The notes below the pieces were generated by a model, which saw only the letters and a program-made list of their open reading frames with translations, ran no database searches and was not told the DNA's origin. This document shows positions 1 to 7,400 of a stretch of DNA of 7,471 bases, piece by piece (the stretch's first letter is position 1; every line of letters starts with the position of its first letter). The position numbers and the translations under genes were made by a program. The stretch spans positions 1 to 7,471 of the forward strand of contig CBDUBS010000179.1 of the NCBI GenBank assembly GCA_965365445.1, in the 5' to 3' direction. Source of the DNA: CBDUBS01 sp965365445 (GTDB lineage Bacteria; Bacteroidota; Rhodothermia; Rhodothermales; DASSAV01).

Positions 1-281
1 GCGCGGTGCCGACGTTACCACCGGCCCGTCTCCTCGGCCCGCCCTCCGAACCGATCACCGGCGCCTACTGGGCCGAAGGTCCGACGCCCCTGAAGGTAGG
101 CTCCCGCCGGCTCGTGTACTTCGATAAGTACCGCGATCATCGGTACGGCGTCGTCGCCTCCGACGACCTCGAAACGTGGAGCGATGAATCCGAGCGGCTC
201 GTCATGCCCGATGGGATGCGCCACGGCACGGCTTTCCGCGTGCCCGGACGGATTGCACGCCGCCTGCTGGACCTCGACTGA
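1..281 (+). CDS. Glycoside hydrolase family 43-like protein, C-terminal end (5' truncated by window)
   Basis: This is the 3' end of a gene whose beginning lies left of the window. The reading frame is open from base 3 and ends at TGA 279-281, leaving about 92 residues. The segment AYWAEGPTPLKVGSRRLVYF, followed by DKYRDHRYGVV and DDLETW, is what I recognise from the last blades of the five-bladed beta-propeller of GH43-like enzymes. In that family the Glu of an E-G-P motif is the general acid; here it is encoded at 75-77. The catalytic base and the pKa-modulating Asp would lie upstream, outside the window. Such enzymes act on arabinan, arabinoxylan or related beta-linked sugars; the substrate cannot be fixed from this fragment, and a signal peptide cannot be checked. 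The next gene starts 35 bases downstream on the same strand and encodes an arabinofuranosidase, which supports one operon for arabinose-containing glycans. The family call is fairly sure; the subfamily is not. Confidence 0.72.
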   Translation, partial: AVPTLPPARLLGPPSEPITGAYWAEGPTPLKVGSRRLVYFDKYRDHRYGVVASDDLETWSDESERLVMPDGMRHGTAFRVPGRIARRLLDLD

Positions 282-316
282 ACGTAATTCGACCATCCTC
301 TAACCACTTCGTCATC
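282..316 (+). other. Short spacer between GH43-like and GH51 genes
   Basis: This 35-base gap has no terminator-like hairpin and no recognisable promoter. It is pyrimidine-rich just before ATG 317 and lacks a Shine-Dalgarno sequence, as do the other starts in the window. Cotranscription of the two hydrolase genes is the simplest reading. Confidence 0.5.
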
Positions 317-1867
317 ATGAACCCATTGTCCTTTTTTCGCCTTACAGGGGTCCTGCTGATCGTGCTCGCCGTCGCTCCCGCAGGGGCGCAGCCCGTACCG
401 GAGCACCGCCTCGTCGTCAATGCCGACCAGGGCGAGTACACCATCAGCCGCCACATCTACGGGCATTTCGCCGAGCACCTCGGGCGCGGCATTTACGACG
501 GCTTCTGGCAGAAAGCGGCCGGCGGCGACTACCGCCTGCGAACCGACGTGATCGAAGCCCTGCGAAAGATTCGCATCCCGAACCTCCGCTGGCCCGGCGG
601 CTGCTTCGCCGACACGTACCACTGGAAGGACGGCATCGGCCCGCGTGAAAACCGCCCCACCATCATCAATACCCACTGGGGAGGGGTTACCGAGGATAAC
701 AGCTTCGGGACCCACGAGTTCATGGAACTGGTGGAGGCCCTCGGAACGGAGCCCTACATCGTCGGAAACGTCGGCAGCGGCACGGTGCAGGAAATGGCCC
801 AGTGGGTCGAATACATGACCTTCGACGGCAAGAGTCCGATGGCCGACCTGCGCCGGGCCAACGGCCGGCAAGCGCCGTGGGAGGTCAAGTACTGGGGCGT
901 AGGTAACGAGAACTGGGGTTGCGGCGGCAACATGCGCCCCGAGGACTACGCCGACCTGTATCGCAACTACGCTACCTACCTCAACAACTACGGCGACAAC
1001 CGCCTCTACCGCATCGCCACCGGGGCCAACTCCGACGACTACCGCTGGACCGAAGCCCTCATGCGTGAAGTGGGCGGCCGGATGCAGGGCCTCTCGCTGC
1101 ACTACTACACCATCGTGCACAACTGGCAGCGCAAAGGCTCGGCCACCGACTTTACCGAACTGGAGTGGGCCACCGCCCTGCAAAAGGCCCTCCACATCGA
1201 CGAACTGATCGAACGCCACAGCACCATCATGGACCGATACGACCCCAACAAACGCATCGGCCTCATGGTGGACGAGTGGGGCATCTGGCACGACGTGGAG
1301 CCGGGCTCCAACCCGGGGTTCCTCTATCAGCAAAACACCATGCGCGACGCGCTCATCGCCTCGGTTACTTTCGACATTTTCAACCGCCATGCCGACCGGG
1401 TGAAAATGGCGAACATCGCTCAGACGGTCAACGTGCTCCAGGCGCTCGTGTTGACCGAAGGCGACCGGATGCTGCTTACGCCCACATACCATGTGTTCGA
1501 CCTGTACAAGGAGCACCAGGACGCCGTATACCTGCCGCTCGCGCTCGACGCCGGTACGTTCGTCTCGGGCGACGTCACCATTCCCGCCCTGAGCGCTTCG
1601 GCTTCCCGGGATTCCACCGGGGCGGTCCACCTGACCATCAGCAACCTCGATCCCCGTTCCGAACGCATCCTTCGCACCGAACTGCGCGGACTCAAACCCT
1701 CGCGCGTATCGGGCCGCATCCTTGCCGCTCCGGCCATGAACACCTACAACACGTTCGACAAACCGGAAACGCTCCGCACTGCGCCGTTCGAGGGAGCCCG
1801 CCTCGCCGGAAACGAACTGGTCATCCGGCTTCCCGCCCGCTCCGTCGTGGCGCTGACGATACGGTAA
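317..1867 (+). CDS. Secreted alpha-L-arabinofuranosidase, glycoside hydrolase family 51
   Basis: This enzyme should hydrolyse terminal non-reducing alpha-L-arabinofuranosyl residues from arabinan, arabinoxylan or arabino-oligosaccharides by the retaining mechanism of GH51. It is 516 residues, a usual size for the family. Residues 1-24 form a signal peptide: a hydrophobic stretch (GVLLIVLAVA) ends in A-G-A before Gln25. There is no lipobox cysteine, so a periplasmic or secreted soluble enzyme is expected. The (beta/alpha)8 catalytic domain shows RWPGG at 91-95, followed by a DGIGPRENRP-type loop, then GNENWG at 196-201, where Glu198 is the acid/base. HYY lies at 262-264 and DEWG at 319-322, where Glu320 is the nucleophile. 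Gln369 in AQTVNVLQAL matches the conserved late barrel segment, and the last ~100 residues form the usual beta-sandwich domain. ATG 317 is chosen because it gives a complete signal peptide; no Shine-Dalgarno precedes it. It follows the GH43-like gene by 35 bases, so the two are probably cotranscribed. The family call is very sure; the exact natural substrate is not. Confidence 0.95.
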   Translation: MNPLSFFRLTGVLLIVLAVAPAGAQPVPEHRLVVNADQGEYTISRHIYGHFAEHLGRGIYDGFWQKAAGGDYRLRTDVIEALRKIRIPNLRWPGGCFADTYHWKDGIGPRENRPTIINTHWGGVTEDNSFGTHEFMELVEALGTEPYIVGNVGSGTVQEMAQWVEYMTFDGKSPMADLRRANGRQAPWEVKYWGVGNENWGCGGNMRPEDYADLYRNYATYLNNYGDNRLYRIATGANSDDYRWTEALMREVGGRMQGLSLHYYTIVHNWQRKGSATDFTELEWATALQKALHIDELIERHSTIMDRYDPNKRIGLMVDEWGIWHDVEPGSNPGFLYQQNTMRDALIASVTFDIFNRHADRVKMANIAQTVNVLQALVLTEGDRMLLTPTYHVFDLYKEHQDAVYLPLALDAGTFVSGDVTIPALSASASRDSTGAVHLTISNLDPRSERILRTELRGLKPSRVSGRILAAPAMNTYNTFDKPETLRTAPFEGARLAGNELVIRLPARSVVALTIR

Positions 1868-1903
1868 CGCGTTCGGTTTGGGTCCACTGGGGGTTCCGCG
1901 CCG
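1868..1903. other. Short convergent gap between GH51 and AraC genes, no visible terminator
   Basis: Only 36 bases separate the stop of the GH51 gene from the stop of the regulator gene read from the opposite strand. I looked for a stem-loop followed by a T-run in either direction and found none: the only self-complementary pieces are two CGCG tetramers near the ends (1868-1871 and 1897-1900). Transcripts from the two sides therefore probably overlap at their 3' ends or stop inside the opposing gene or by Rho. Confidence 0.5.
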
Positions 1904-2788
1904 TCACCCCTTTACGGCCTGCCGGTACGCCGTCGGGGAAACGCCCTGCACCCGCTTGAACGTCCGGCTGAAGTGGTACGGGTCGGTGTACCCCACGCAC
2001 TCGGCGGCCTCCCGGACCGATAGCCGGGTTCCGTCGAGCAGTTCGCACGCCTTTTGCATCTTCATGCGAATGAAGTACACGCCGGGGGATGCATTTACCT
2101 GCCGCCGGAACAGCCAGCTGTAGTGGGAAGGCGACAGCCCGGCGTCGCCGGCCAGATCCGCCAGCCTCAGCGGCTCGTGCAGATGCTCCCGCATATGCCT
2201 GATGGAGCGCAGGATGAGGTCCTCGTTACGACGGGCCGGTTCTTGCGCCGCCCGGCTGTGCCGTTTCAGGAGGCCGAGCCAGCGGCCGAGCAACGTCGAG
2301 AGGCCAAGCAGGCTGTCATCCGGGTAGCCGAAATCCAGGGCGGCGTACATTTCTTCGAACGCGCCGCCCACCAGTCCGGCGTCGGGGACGTGGAGCAGGG
2401 GCGCCTCGGGCGAAAGGCCGAGGGCGGCCAGGTAATCGGCCGAGCGCGTTCCGCTGAAATGCACCCAGCAGATCGACCATGGCGCTTCTTCGTCCGCTCC
2501 GTAGCGGTGGGCCTCCCCGGGGGGAATGAACAGGGCCGATCCTTCCCGCAGGGCCCACCGGCCGGAGGCCGTCTCGCACCATCCTCGTCCGGAGGTGCAG
2601 TAAATGGCAATCGCGCCCGGACTTCCGGCGGGCCGTGCCACGTAGTGGTGGGCCGCGGGAGGGTAGTGCCCTATATCGGTCACGAAAAGATCCCGTACTA
2701 CCGGCAGCGCCCTGCACCGTTCGAGAACAGCCGGCGGCATTACGCACAAACGCTGACCGGGAAACCCTTCGCGTACTCTGATCTCCAT
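1904..2788 (-). CDS. AraC-family transcriptional regulator, cupin sensor plus double HTH
   Basis: This is a 294-residue one-component regulator of the AraC/XylS family, the usual length for sugar-responsive members. Residues about 20-165 form the cupin-like ligand-binding and dimerisation domain. Its recognisable segments are DIGHYPPAAHHY at 38-49, AIYCTSGRGWCE at 61-72, and FIPPGEAHRYGADEEAPW at 87-104. This pattern is familiar from AraC proteins beside hemicellulose genes in Bacteroidota. Residues 190-290 are the DNA-binding domain. The first helix-turn-helix is around LADLAGDAGLSPSHYSWLFR at 209-228. The second is around 257-289 and ends in the family hallmark DPYHFSRTFKRVQGVSPTAY (269-288). 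ATG at 2786-2788 gives a full-length sensor domain; an upstream ATG at 2797-2799 is out of frame. Only a weak purine-rich GGGCGAGG precedes the start. The gene converges on the GH51 gene and diverges from the symporter gene, so it most likely controls the latter and possibly itself. Arabinose or an arabinoside is a reasonable ligand guess from context only. Confidence 0.93.
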   Translation of the reverse strand: MEIRVREGFPGQRLCVMPPAVLERCRALPVVRDLFVTDIGHYPPAAHHYVARPAGSPGAIAIYCTSGRGWCETASGRWALREGSALFIPPGEAHRYGADEEAPWSICWVHFSGTRSADYLAALGLSPEAPLLHVPDAGLVGGAFEEMYAALDFGYPDDSLLGLSTLLGRWLGLLKRHSRAAQEPARRNEDLILRSIRHMREHLHEPLRLADLAGDAGLSPSHYSWLFRRQVNASPGVYFIRMKMQKACELLDGTRLSVREAAECVGYTDPYHFSRTFKRVQGVSPTAYRQAVKG

Positions 2789-2809
2789 GCCTCGCCCATG
2801 AATGGGTAG

Positions 2810-2885
2810 TTGCCGTAAGATAATCCATCCCGGCGCGAATCGCTGCTATTCCGGTCCGTCCCTTTCCGGAGGTATATTGCCGTAA
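2810..2885 (+). repeat. Pair of exact 9-bp direct repeats TTGCCGTAA, candidate operator half-sites
   Basis: The copies lie at 2810-2818 and 2877-2885, 67 bases start to start. The left copy sits in the untranslated leader of the regulator gene, 22-30 bases upstream of its ATG; the right copy overlaps the 3' edge of the candidate -10 of the symporter operon. AraC-family proteins commonly bind directly repeated sites and may loop DNA between distant copies. A 9-mer pair in 141 bases arises by chance only a few percent of the time by rough reckoning, so this is suggestive, not proof. Confidence 0.35.
2873..2878 (+). promoter_or_regulatory. Possible -10/-7 element for the symporter operon
   Basis: TATATT followed by GC resembles both a sigma70 -10 box (five of six matches to TATAAT) and, loosely, the Bacteroidota -7 element TAnnTTTG. 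It is the only A+T-rich hexamer placed to serve the rightward genes, and would put the transcript start near 2885 with a leader of about 45 bases before ATG 2930. The upstream partner is poor: only TTCCGG at 2849-2854, 18 bases away, could serve as a weak -35. A poor -35 would fit an activator-dependent promoter, but that is inference. Confidence 0.3.
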
Positions 2886-2929
2886 CGCCACGGGAACCGG
2901 CCTCGTCAACCCTGCAATTGCGCGGACTC

Positions 2930-4459
2930 ATGCTCAACGGCCTCGATGTAAGCGTTTTTCTTGCCTTTTTTGCCGTCGTCATCGGCGTCAGTGTCGTCAA
3001 GAGCCGCCGCGAGCGGACGAGCGAGGATTATTTCCTGGCCGGGCGCGGACTGCCGTGGGCGCTCATCGGATTGTCCATCGTGGCGGCCAACATCTCCACC
3101 GAGCAGTTCGTCGGTATGGCCGGGCAGGGGGCGGGTTCGGCGGGGCTGGCCGTGAGTGCGTGGCAGATCATCGGCGCCGTGACCATCGTCATCGTCGCCT
3201 TCACCTTTCTGCCCCGGTTCCTGCAGGCCGGCATCTACACGATGCCGGAGTACCTGGAATACCGGTACAATGCGGCCTCCCGGGCCGTGATGGCTCTTTT
3301 TACCATGGTGATCTACGTTACCGTCACCATTACGGCGGTCCTGTACTCGGGCGGACTCACGCTGGCGACCATCTTCGATATGCCGCTGGCCCCCTCGATC
3401 TGGATCATCGGCCTCATCGCCGCCTTCTACACCACCTGGGGGGGTCTGAAGGCCGTCGCATGGGCGGATTTTTTCCAGGGATCGGCGTTGCTGCTGGGCG
3501 GCCTGCTTACGCTGTATCTCGGCCTCAAGGCCGTCGGCGGCGTCGAGCCGTTCCTGGCGGCCAACGAGGAGAAACTCCACATGGTGCTCCCCGCCGACAA
3601 CGAGCTGCTGCCCTGGACAGGCGTATTGCTCGGCATCTGGATTCCGAACCTGTACTATACCGGACTCAACCAGTTCATCGTACAGCGTACCCTGGCCGCG
3701 AAATCCCTTCGCCACGGCCAGCTCGGCATCCTCTTCGCCGCTTCCCTCTGGCTGCTCGTTCCCTTCGTCATCGTGATTCCGGGCATCATTGCCAACCAGC
3801 TTTACGGCGCTCGCCTCGGCACGCCGGATGCGGCGTATCCGATGCTCATTCGCTCGCTCATACCGGTGGGCCTGCGGGGTTTCATGTTCGCCGCGATTGC
3901 CGGAGCCGTCATCAGTTCACTGGCTTCGATGCTGAACTCGGCCTCCACCATCTTCACGATGGACCTCTACAAGCGCCACTTTCGCAAGGAGGCCGGGCAG
4001 ATCCACCTGGTAACGGTCGGACGGATCATGACCGTCCTGTTCGTCGTCGTCGGCTGTTTGCTCGCGCCGGCGCTTGCCGCTCCCCGGTTCAAGGGGGTAT
4101 TCAACTTCATACAGGAGTTTCAGGGATACATCTCGCCGGGCATTCTGGCGGCCTTTCTCATCGGCTTTCTGGTGAAACGGGCTCCGGCCTCGGCCGGGCT
4201 CATTGCGCTGCTGGGCAGCGCTCCGGTATATGGCTTTCTCCAGTGGCAGTTCGGGGAGGTGCATTTCCTCATCCGTATGCTCATTACGTTCCTCGTCGTG
4301 ACCGGGGCGATGCTGGCGGCGACGTGGTTCAGCCCGCTGCCCGAGCCCCGCGTGATGCCCGTTCGCGAGGATATCGACCTGCATTCTTCGCCCCGCGTAA
4401 AAGCCCTCGGCGCAGCGGTCATCGCCGGAGCGGCGCTGTTTTTCATCGTTTTCCGGTAA
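2930..4459 (+). CDS. Sodium:solute symporter (SSS family, SGLT-like sugar transporter)
   Basis: This inner-membrane protein of 509 residues should couple Na+ entry to uptake of a sugar or related small solute. The hydrophobicity pattern suggests 13-14 membrane helices, starting at residues 6-23 and ending at 493-508. SGLT/vSGLT-type signatures are SEDYFLAGRGLPW at 31-43; AANISTEQFVGMAG at 52-65 on the first core helix; TWGGLKAVAWADFFQG at 169-184; and NLYYTGLNQFIVQRTLAAKS at 240-259, which carries the tyrosine pair near the sugar gate. SSLASMLNSASTIFTMD at 329-345 has Ser329 and Ser330 where SGLTs bind sodium at the Na2 site. Gln395, in IQEFQGYISPG, sits near the sugar-contacting glutamine of SGLTs (tentative). 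I chose ATG 2930; the frame is open to a TTG at 2918 that would add only four residues, and neither has a Shine-Dalgarno. The downstream DUF5107 gene starts six bases after the stop, so the two are one operon. The family is certain; arabinose as the substrate is inferred from neighbours. Confidence 0.93.
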   Translation: MLNGLDVSVFLAFFAVVIGVSVVKSRRERTSEDYFLAGRGLPWALIGLSIVAANISTEQFVGMAGQGAGSAGLAVSAWQIIGAVTIVIVAFTFLPRFLQAGIYTMPEYLEYRYNAASRAVMALFTMVIYVTVTITAVLYSGGLTLATIFDMPLAPSIWIIGLIAAFYTTWGGLKAVAWADFFQGSALLLGGLLTLYLGLKAVGGVEPFLAANEEKLHMVLPADNELLPWTGVLLGIWIPNLYYTGLNQFIVQRTLAAKSLRHGQLGILFAASLWLLVPFVIVIPGIIANQLYGARLGTPDAAYPMLIRSLIPVGLRGFMFAAIAGAVISSLASMLNSASTIFTMDLYKRHFRKEAGQIHLVTVGRIMTVLFVVVGCLLAPALAAPRFKGVFNFIQEFQGYISPGILAAFLIGFLVKRAPASAGLIALLGSAPVYGFLQWQFGEVHFLIRMLITFLVVTGAMLAATWFSPLPEPRVMPVREDIDLHSSPRVKALGAAVIAGAALFFIVFR

Positions 4460-4465
4460 GCCCGT

Positions 4466-7400
4466 ATGAGCACCGAATTCTCCGCCCGCGCCTGGCAGGA
4501 ACCCGTCGTGATCCCGACCTACGGAGTGGGGGAGCCCGACAGAAACCCGATGTTTCTCGAAAAACGGGTGTACCAGGGCTCCAGCGGGGCGGTGTACCCG
4601 CACCCCGTCATCGACCGCGTGTTCGATGAAAAAACCGACCGTACCTATACCGGTCTGTTTCTGGAAAACCGGTATCTGAAAGTCCTGATTCTGCCTGAGC
4701 TGGGCGGCCGCGTCCAGATGGCCGTGGACAAGACCAACGGCTATCCGTTCGTGTATTACAATCGGGTCATCAAGCCGGCGCTCGTCGGGCTGGCCGGGCC
4801 GTGGATCTCCGGCGGCATCGAGTTCAACTGGCCGCAGCACCACCGCCCGAGCACGTTCGATCCGGTCGATTACACCCTGGAATCCTGCCCGGAAGGCAGC
4901 GCCGTCGTGTGGTGCGCCGAGATCGAACGCATGTTCCGCACCCGGAGCGCCGTCGGATTCCGGCTCTACCCGGACCGGGCGTACCTCGAACTCGACGTCC
5001 GTTTGTACAACCGCACCGAGACGCCGCAGACCTTCCTCTGGTGGGCCAACCCCGCCGTGCACGTCCACGACGAATACCAGTCTGTTTTCCCACCGGACGT
5101 ACACGCCGTTATGGACCACGGAAAGCGGGACGTTTCCGACTTTCCCATCGCCACCGGCGTCTACTACAAGGTCGATTACAGCCCTGGAACCGACATCTCC
5201 CGGTACAAGAACATCCCCGTGCCGACCTCCTACATGGCGTATCACTCCGATTTTGATTTCGTCGGGTGCTACGACCACCGGGCCCGGGCCGGTATGATGC
5301 ACGTAGCCGACCATCACCTCGTCCCCGGCAAAAAACAGTGGACATGGGGCAACGGCGACTTCGGCCGGGCCTGGGACCGCCGCCTTACGGATGAGGACGG
5401 GCCTTACATCGAGCTCATGTGCGGCGCCTTTACGGATAACCAGCCGGATTTCTCCTGGATCATGCCCGGCGAAGAAAAACGCTTTACGCAGACCTTCATG
5501 CCGTACAAGGAGATCGGCGGGGCGGTCAACGCTTCCCGGGAGGCCGTCATCAATCTTCAGGTTACCGGCGACCGGGCGGAAATCGGCGTGTATGTTACCT
5601 CGCCCCGGCGGGTAGCCGTACGGTTGCTCCTGGACGGCCGCCCGCTTTTCGACCAACACACTACCCTTTCTCCGGAAACGGCCTTTACGTCGGTTGTACC
5701 GCTGCCCGAACCGACGGACCCTGCCCGCCTTACGTTGCAGGTCGCGGCGGAAGGGAAAACCCTGATGGAATTCACCCCCCTTGCCGATGAACCTCACCCG
5801 ATCCCGGAGCCTGCCCGACCGGCTCCGGAGCCCGGGGCGGTAACCTCCAATGAGGAACTATTCCTCCACGGCCTCCATCTGGAACAGTACCGGCACGCTA
5901 CGTTTGCGCCGGAGCCGTACTACCGGGAGGCGCTTCGGCGCGACCCCGGCGACGCGCGCTGCAACAACGCGCTCGGGCGGCTGCTGTATCGGCGCGGGCG
6001 CTTTGCCCCTGCGGAGCCGTATTTTCGCCGGGCCATCGAGCGCGTTACGATGCGCAACCCCAACCCCTACGACGGCGAACCGTTCTACAATCTGGGCCTC
6101 TCCCTCCGGATGCAGGGCCGTTTTTCCGAAGCCTTCGACGCGTTTTACAAAGCCGTCTGGAACGACGCATGGAAGAAAGCGGCATTTTTCGAACTGGCCC
6201 GGCTGGCGGCTCTGGAGAGCCGTTTCTTGCAGGCCCTCGACCTCGTCGAAAGCGCCCTGGCCGAAGGGAGCCGCAACCAGAAGGCCCGTCACCTGAAAAT
6301 CGCCCTGCTCCGCCGCCTGGGCCGTTCGGCGGAAGCGCTGAGAGAAGTACGGGCGGCGCTCGCCCTCGATCCGCTCGACTTCGGGGCGCTGGTTGAAAGC
6401 GAACTCCTGGGCGCTCCTTCCGGCTTCGAGCGGCTCGTAGGAGGCCGCGCCCATACCTTGGCCGAAATCGCCCTGGATTATGCCCATGCCGGGTTTTACG
6501 ATGAGGCCGACCGGCTGATCGACCTGGCCCCGCCGGATGAACCGCTGGGGTGGTATCTGCGCGGGTGGTTCGCCCTCCGGAGCGGCAACCCGGACCTGGC
6601 CGGTCGGCATTTCCGCACCGCCGAAGCCGCCCCGCCGGATTACGTATTTCCTAACCGCCTGGAGGATGTGCTTGCGCTCGAAGCCGCCGTCGCAACCAAC
6701 CCTTCCGACGCCCGGGCGCCCTATTACCTCGGCAACTTCTGGTACGCGCACCGGCAATACGACGAGGCTATAGCGGCATGGGAAGGAGCGAGCGACCGTG
6801 ACCCGGCTTTCCCGACGGTGCATCGCAACCTGGGGCTGGCGTATATGAACAAACGCAACAACCCCGAGCGGGCCCGTGCGGAGTATGAAACGGCCTGCCG
6901 GCTCGATCCGTTCGACGCCCGGGTGTTTTTCGAACTCGACCAGCTCGATAAACTCCTCGGTCGCGCACCAGAAGAACGCCTGGCGCGTCTCGAAGGAAAC
7001 CCGGACCTCGTTTCCCGTCGGGACGACCTGACCCTGGAATACGTAACCCTCCTGAACATCGCCGGCCGCCCCGAACGGGCGCTGGAGATAGTGAAGGGCC
7101 GGCGCTTCCACCCGTGGGAAGGAGGCGAAGGCAAAGTAACCGGCCAGTACGTAAACAGCATCGTGCGGCTTGCCGCAGCGGCGCTGGGCGAGCGGAGGTA
7201 CGATGACGCCCTCCGGCTGCTGACCGAAGCCCGTTCCTACCCCGAAAACCTGGGGGAAGGGAAACTCTACGGAGCACGCGAAAACGACGTGTTTTACTAC
7301 CTGGGCCTGGCCTGCGAAGGCCTCGGCGATGCGGAAGCCGCCTCCGACTGCTTCCGGCGGGCCGCCCTCGGGCCGAGCGAGCCTGCTTCCGCCCTGTACT

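Larger units (their letters stand above)
2789..2929. promoter_or_regulatory. Divergent intergenic region between araC-type regulator and symporter genes
   Basis: These 141 bases must hold the promoters of both the leftward regulator gene and the rightward symporter-DUF5107 operon. Visible elements are an exact 9-bp direct repeat (TTGCCGTAA at 2810-2818 and 2877-2885), a second short repeat TTCCGG at 2849-2854 and 2864-2869, and an A+T-rich TATATT at 2873-2878 in an otherwise GC-rich stretch. A shared control region is the usual arrangement for an AraC-type regulator and its target. That the regulator binds here is inference. Confidence 0.6.

Noticed and set aside
137..1630. A 497-codon open frame on the minus strand opposite the GH51 gene
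   Set aside because: Its translation has no family signature, and it lies wholly antisense to a gene with both catalytic motifs. Long antisense frames are expected where third codon positions are G/C.
1868..1903. Possible bidirectional intrinsic terminator in the convergent gap
   Set aside because: There is no stem longer than four pairs and no T-run on either strand.
2054..2809. A 251-codon plus-strand frame opposite the AraC regulator
   Set aside because: It has no recognisable domain and is antisense to a protein with an intact AraC-type double HTH.
2904..2909. TTGACG on the minus strand as a -35 box for the regulator gene
   Set aside because: No acceptable -10 hexamer lies 16-18 bases downstream; the nearest is GTTACG or TTACGG.
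3055..4629. A 524-codon plus-strand frame overlapping the symporter
   Set aside because: It is very rich in R, G, H and P with no membrane helices, while the overlapping frame encodes a textbook SSS protein.
3917..5797. A 626-codon minus-strand open frame spanning the end of the symporter and much of the DUF5107 gene
   Set aside because: It crosses a junction between two well-supported plus-strand genes, is rich in H, R, G and D as codon-shadow frames are, and shows no domain I recognise.
5858..7111. A 417-codon minus-strand open frame opposite the TPR region
   Set aside because: The plus strand here reads as clear TPR repeats in frame with the DUF5107 start; the minus frame is low-complexity shadow sequence.
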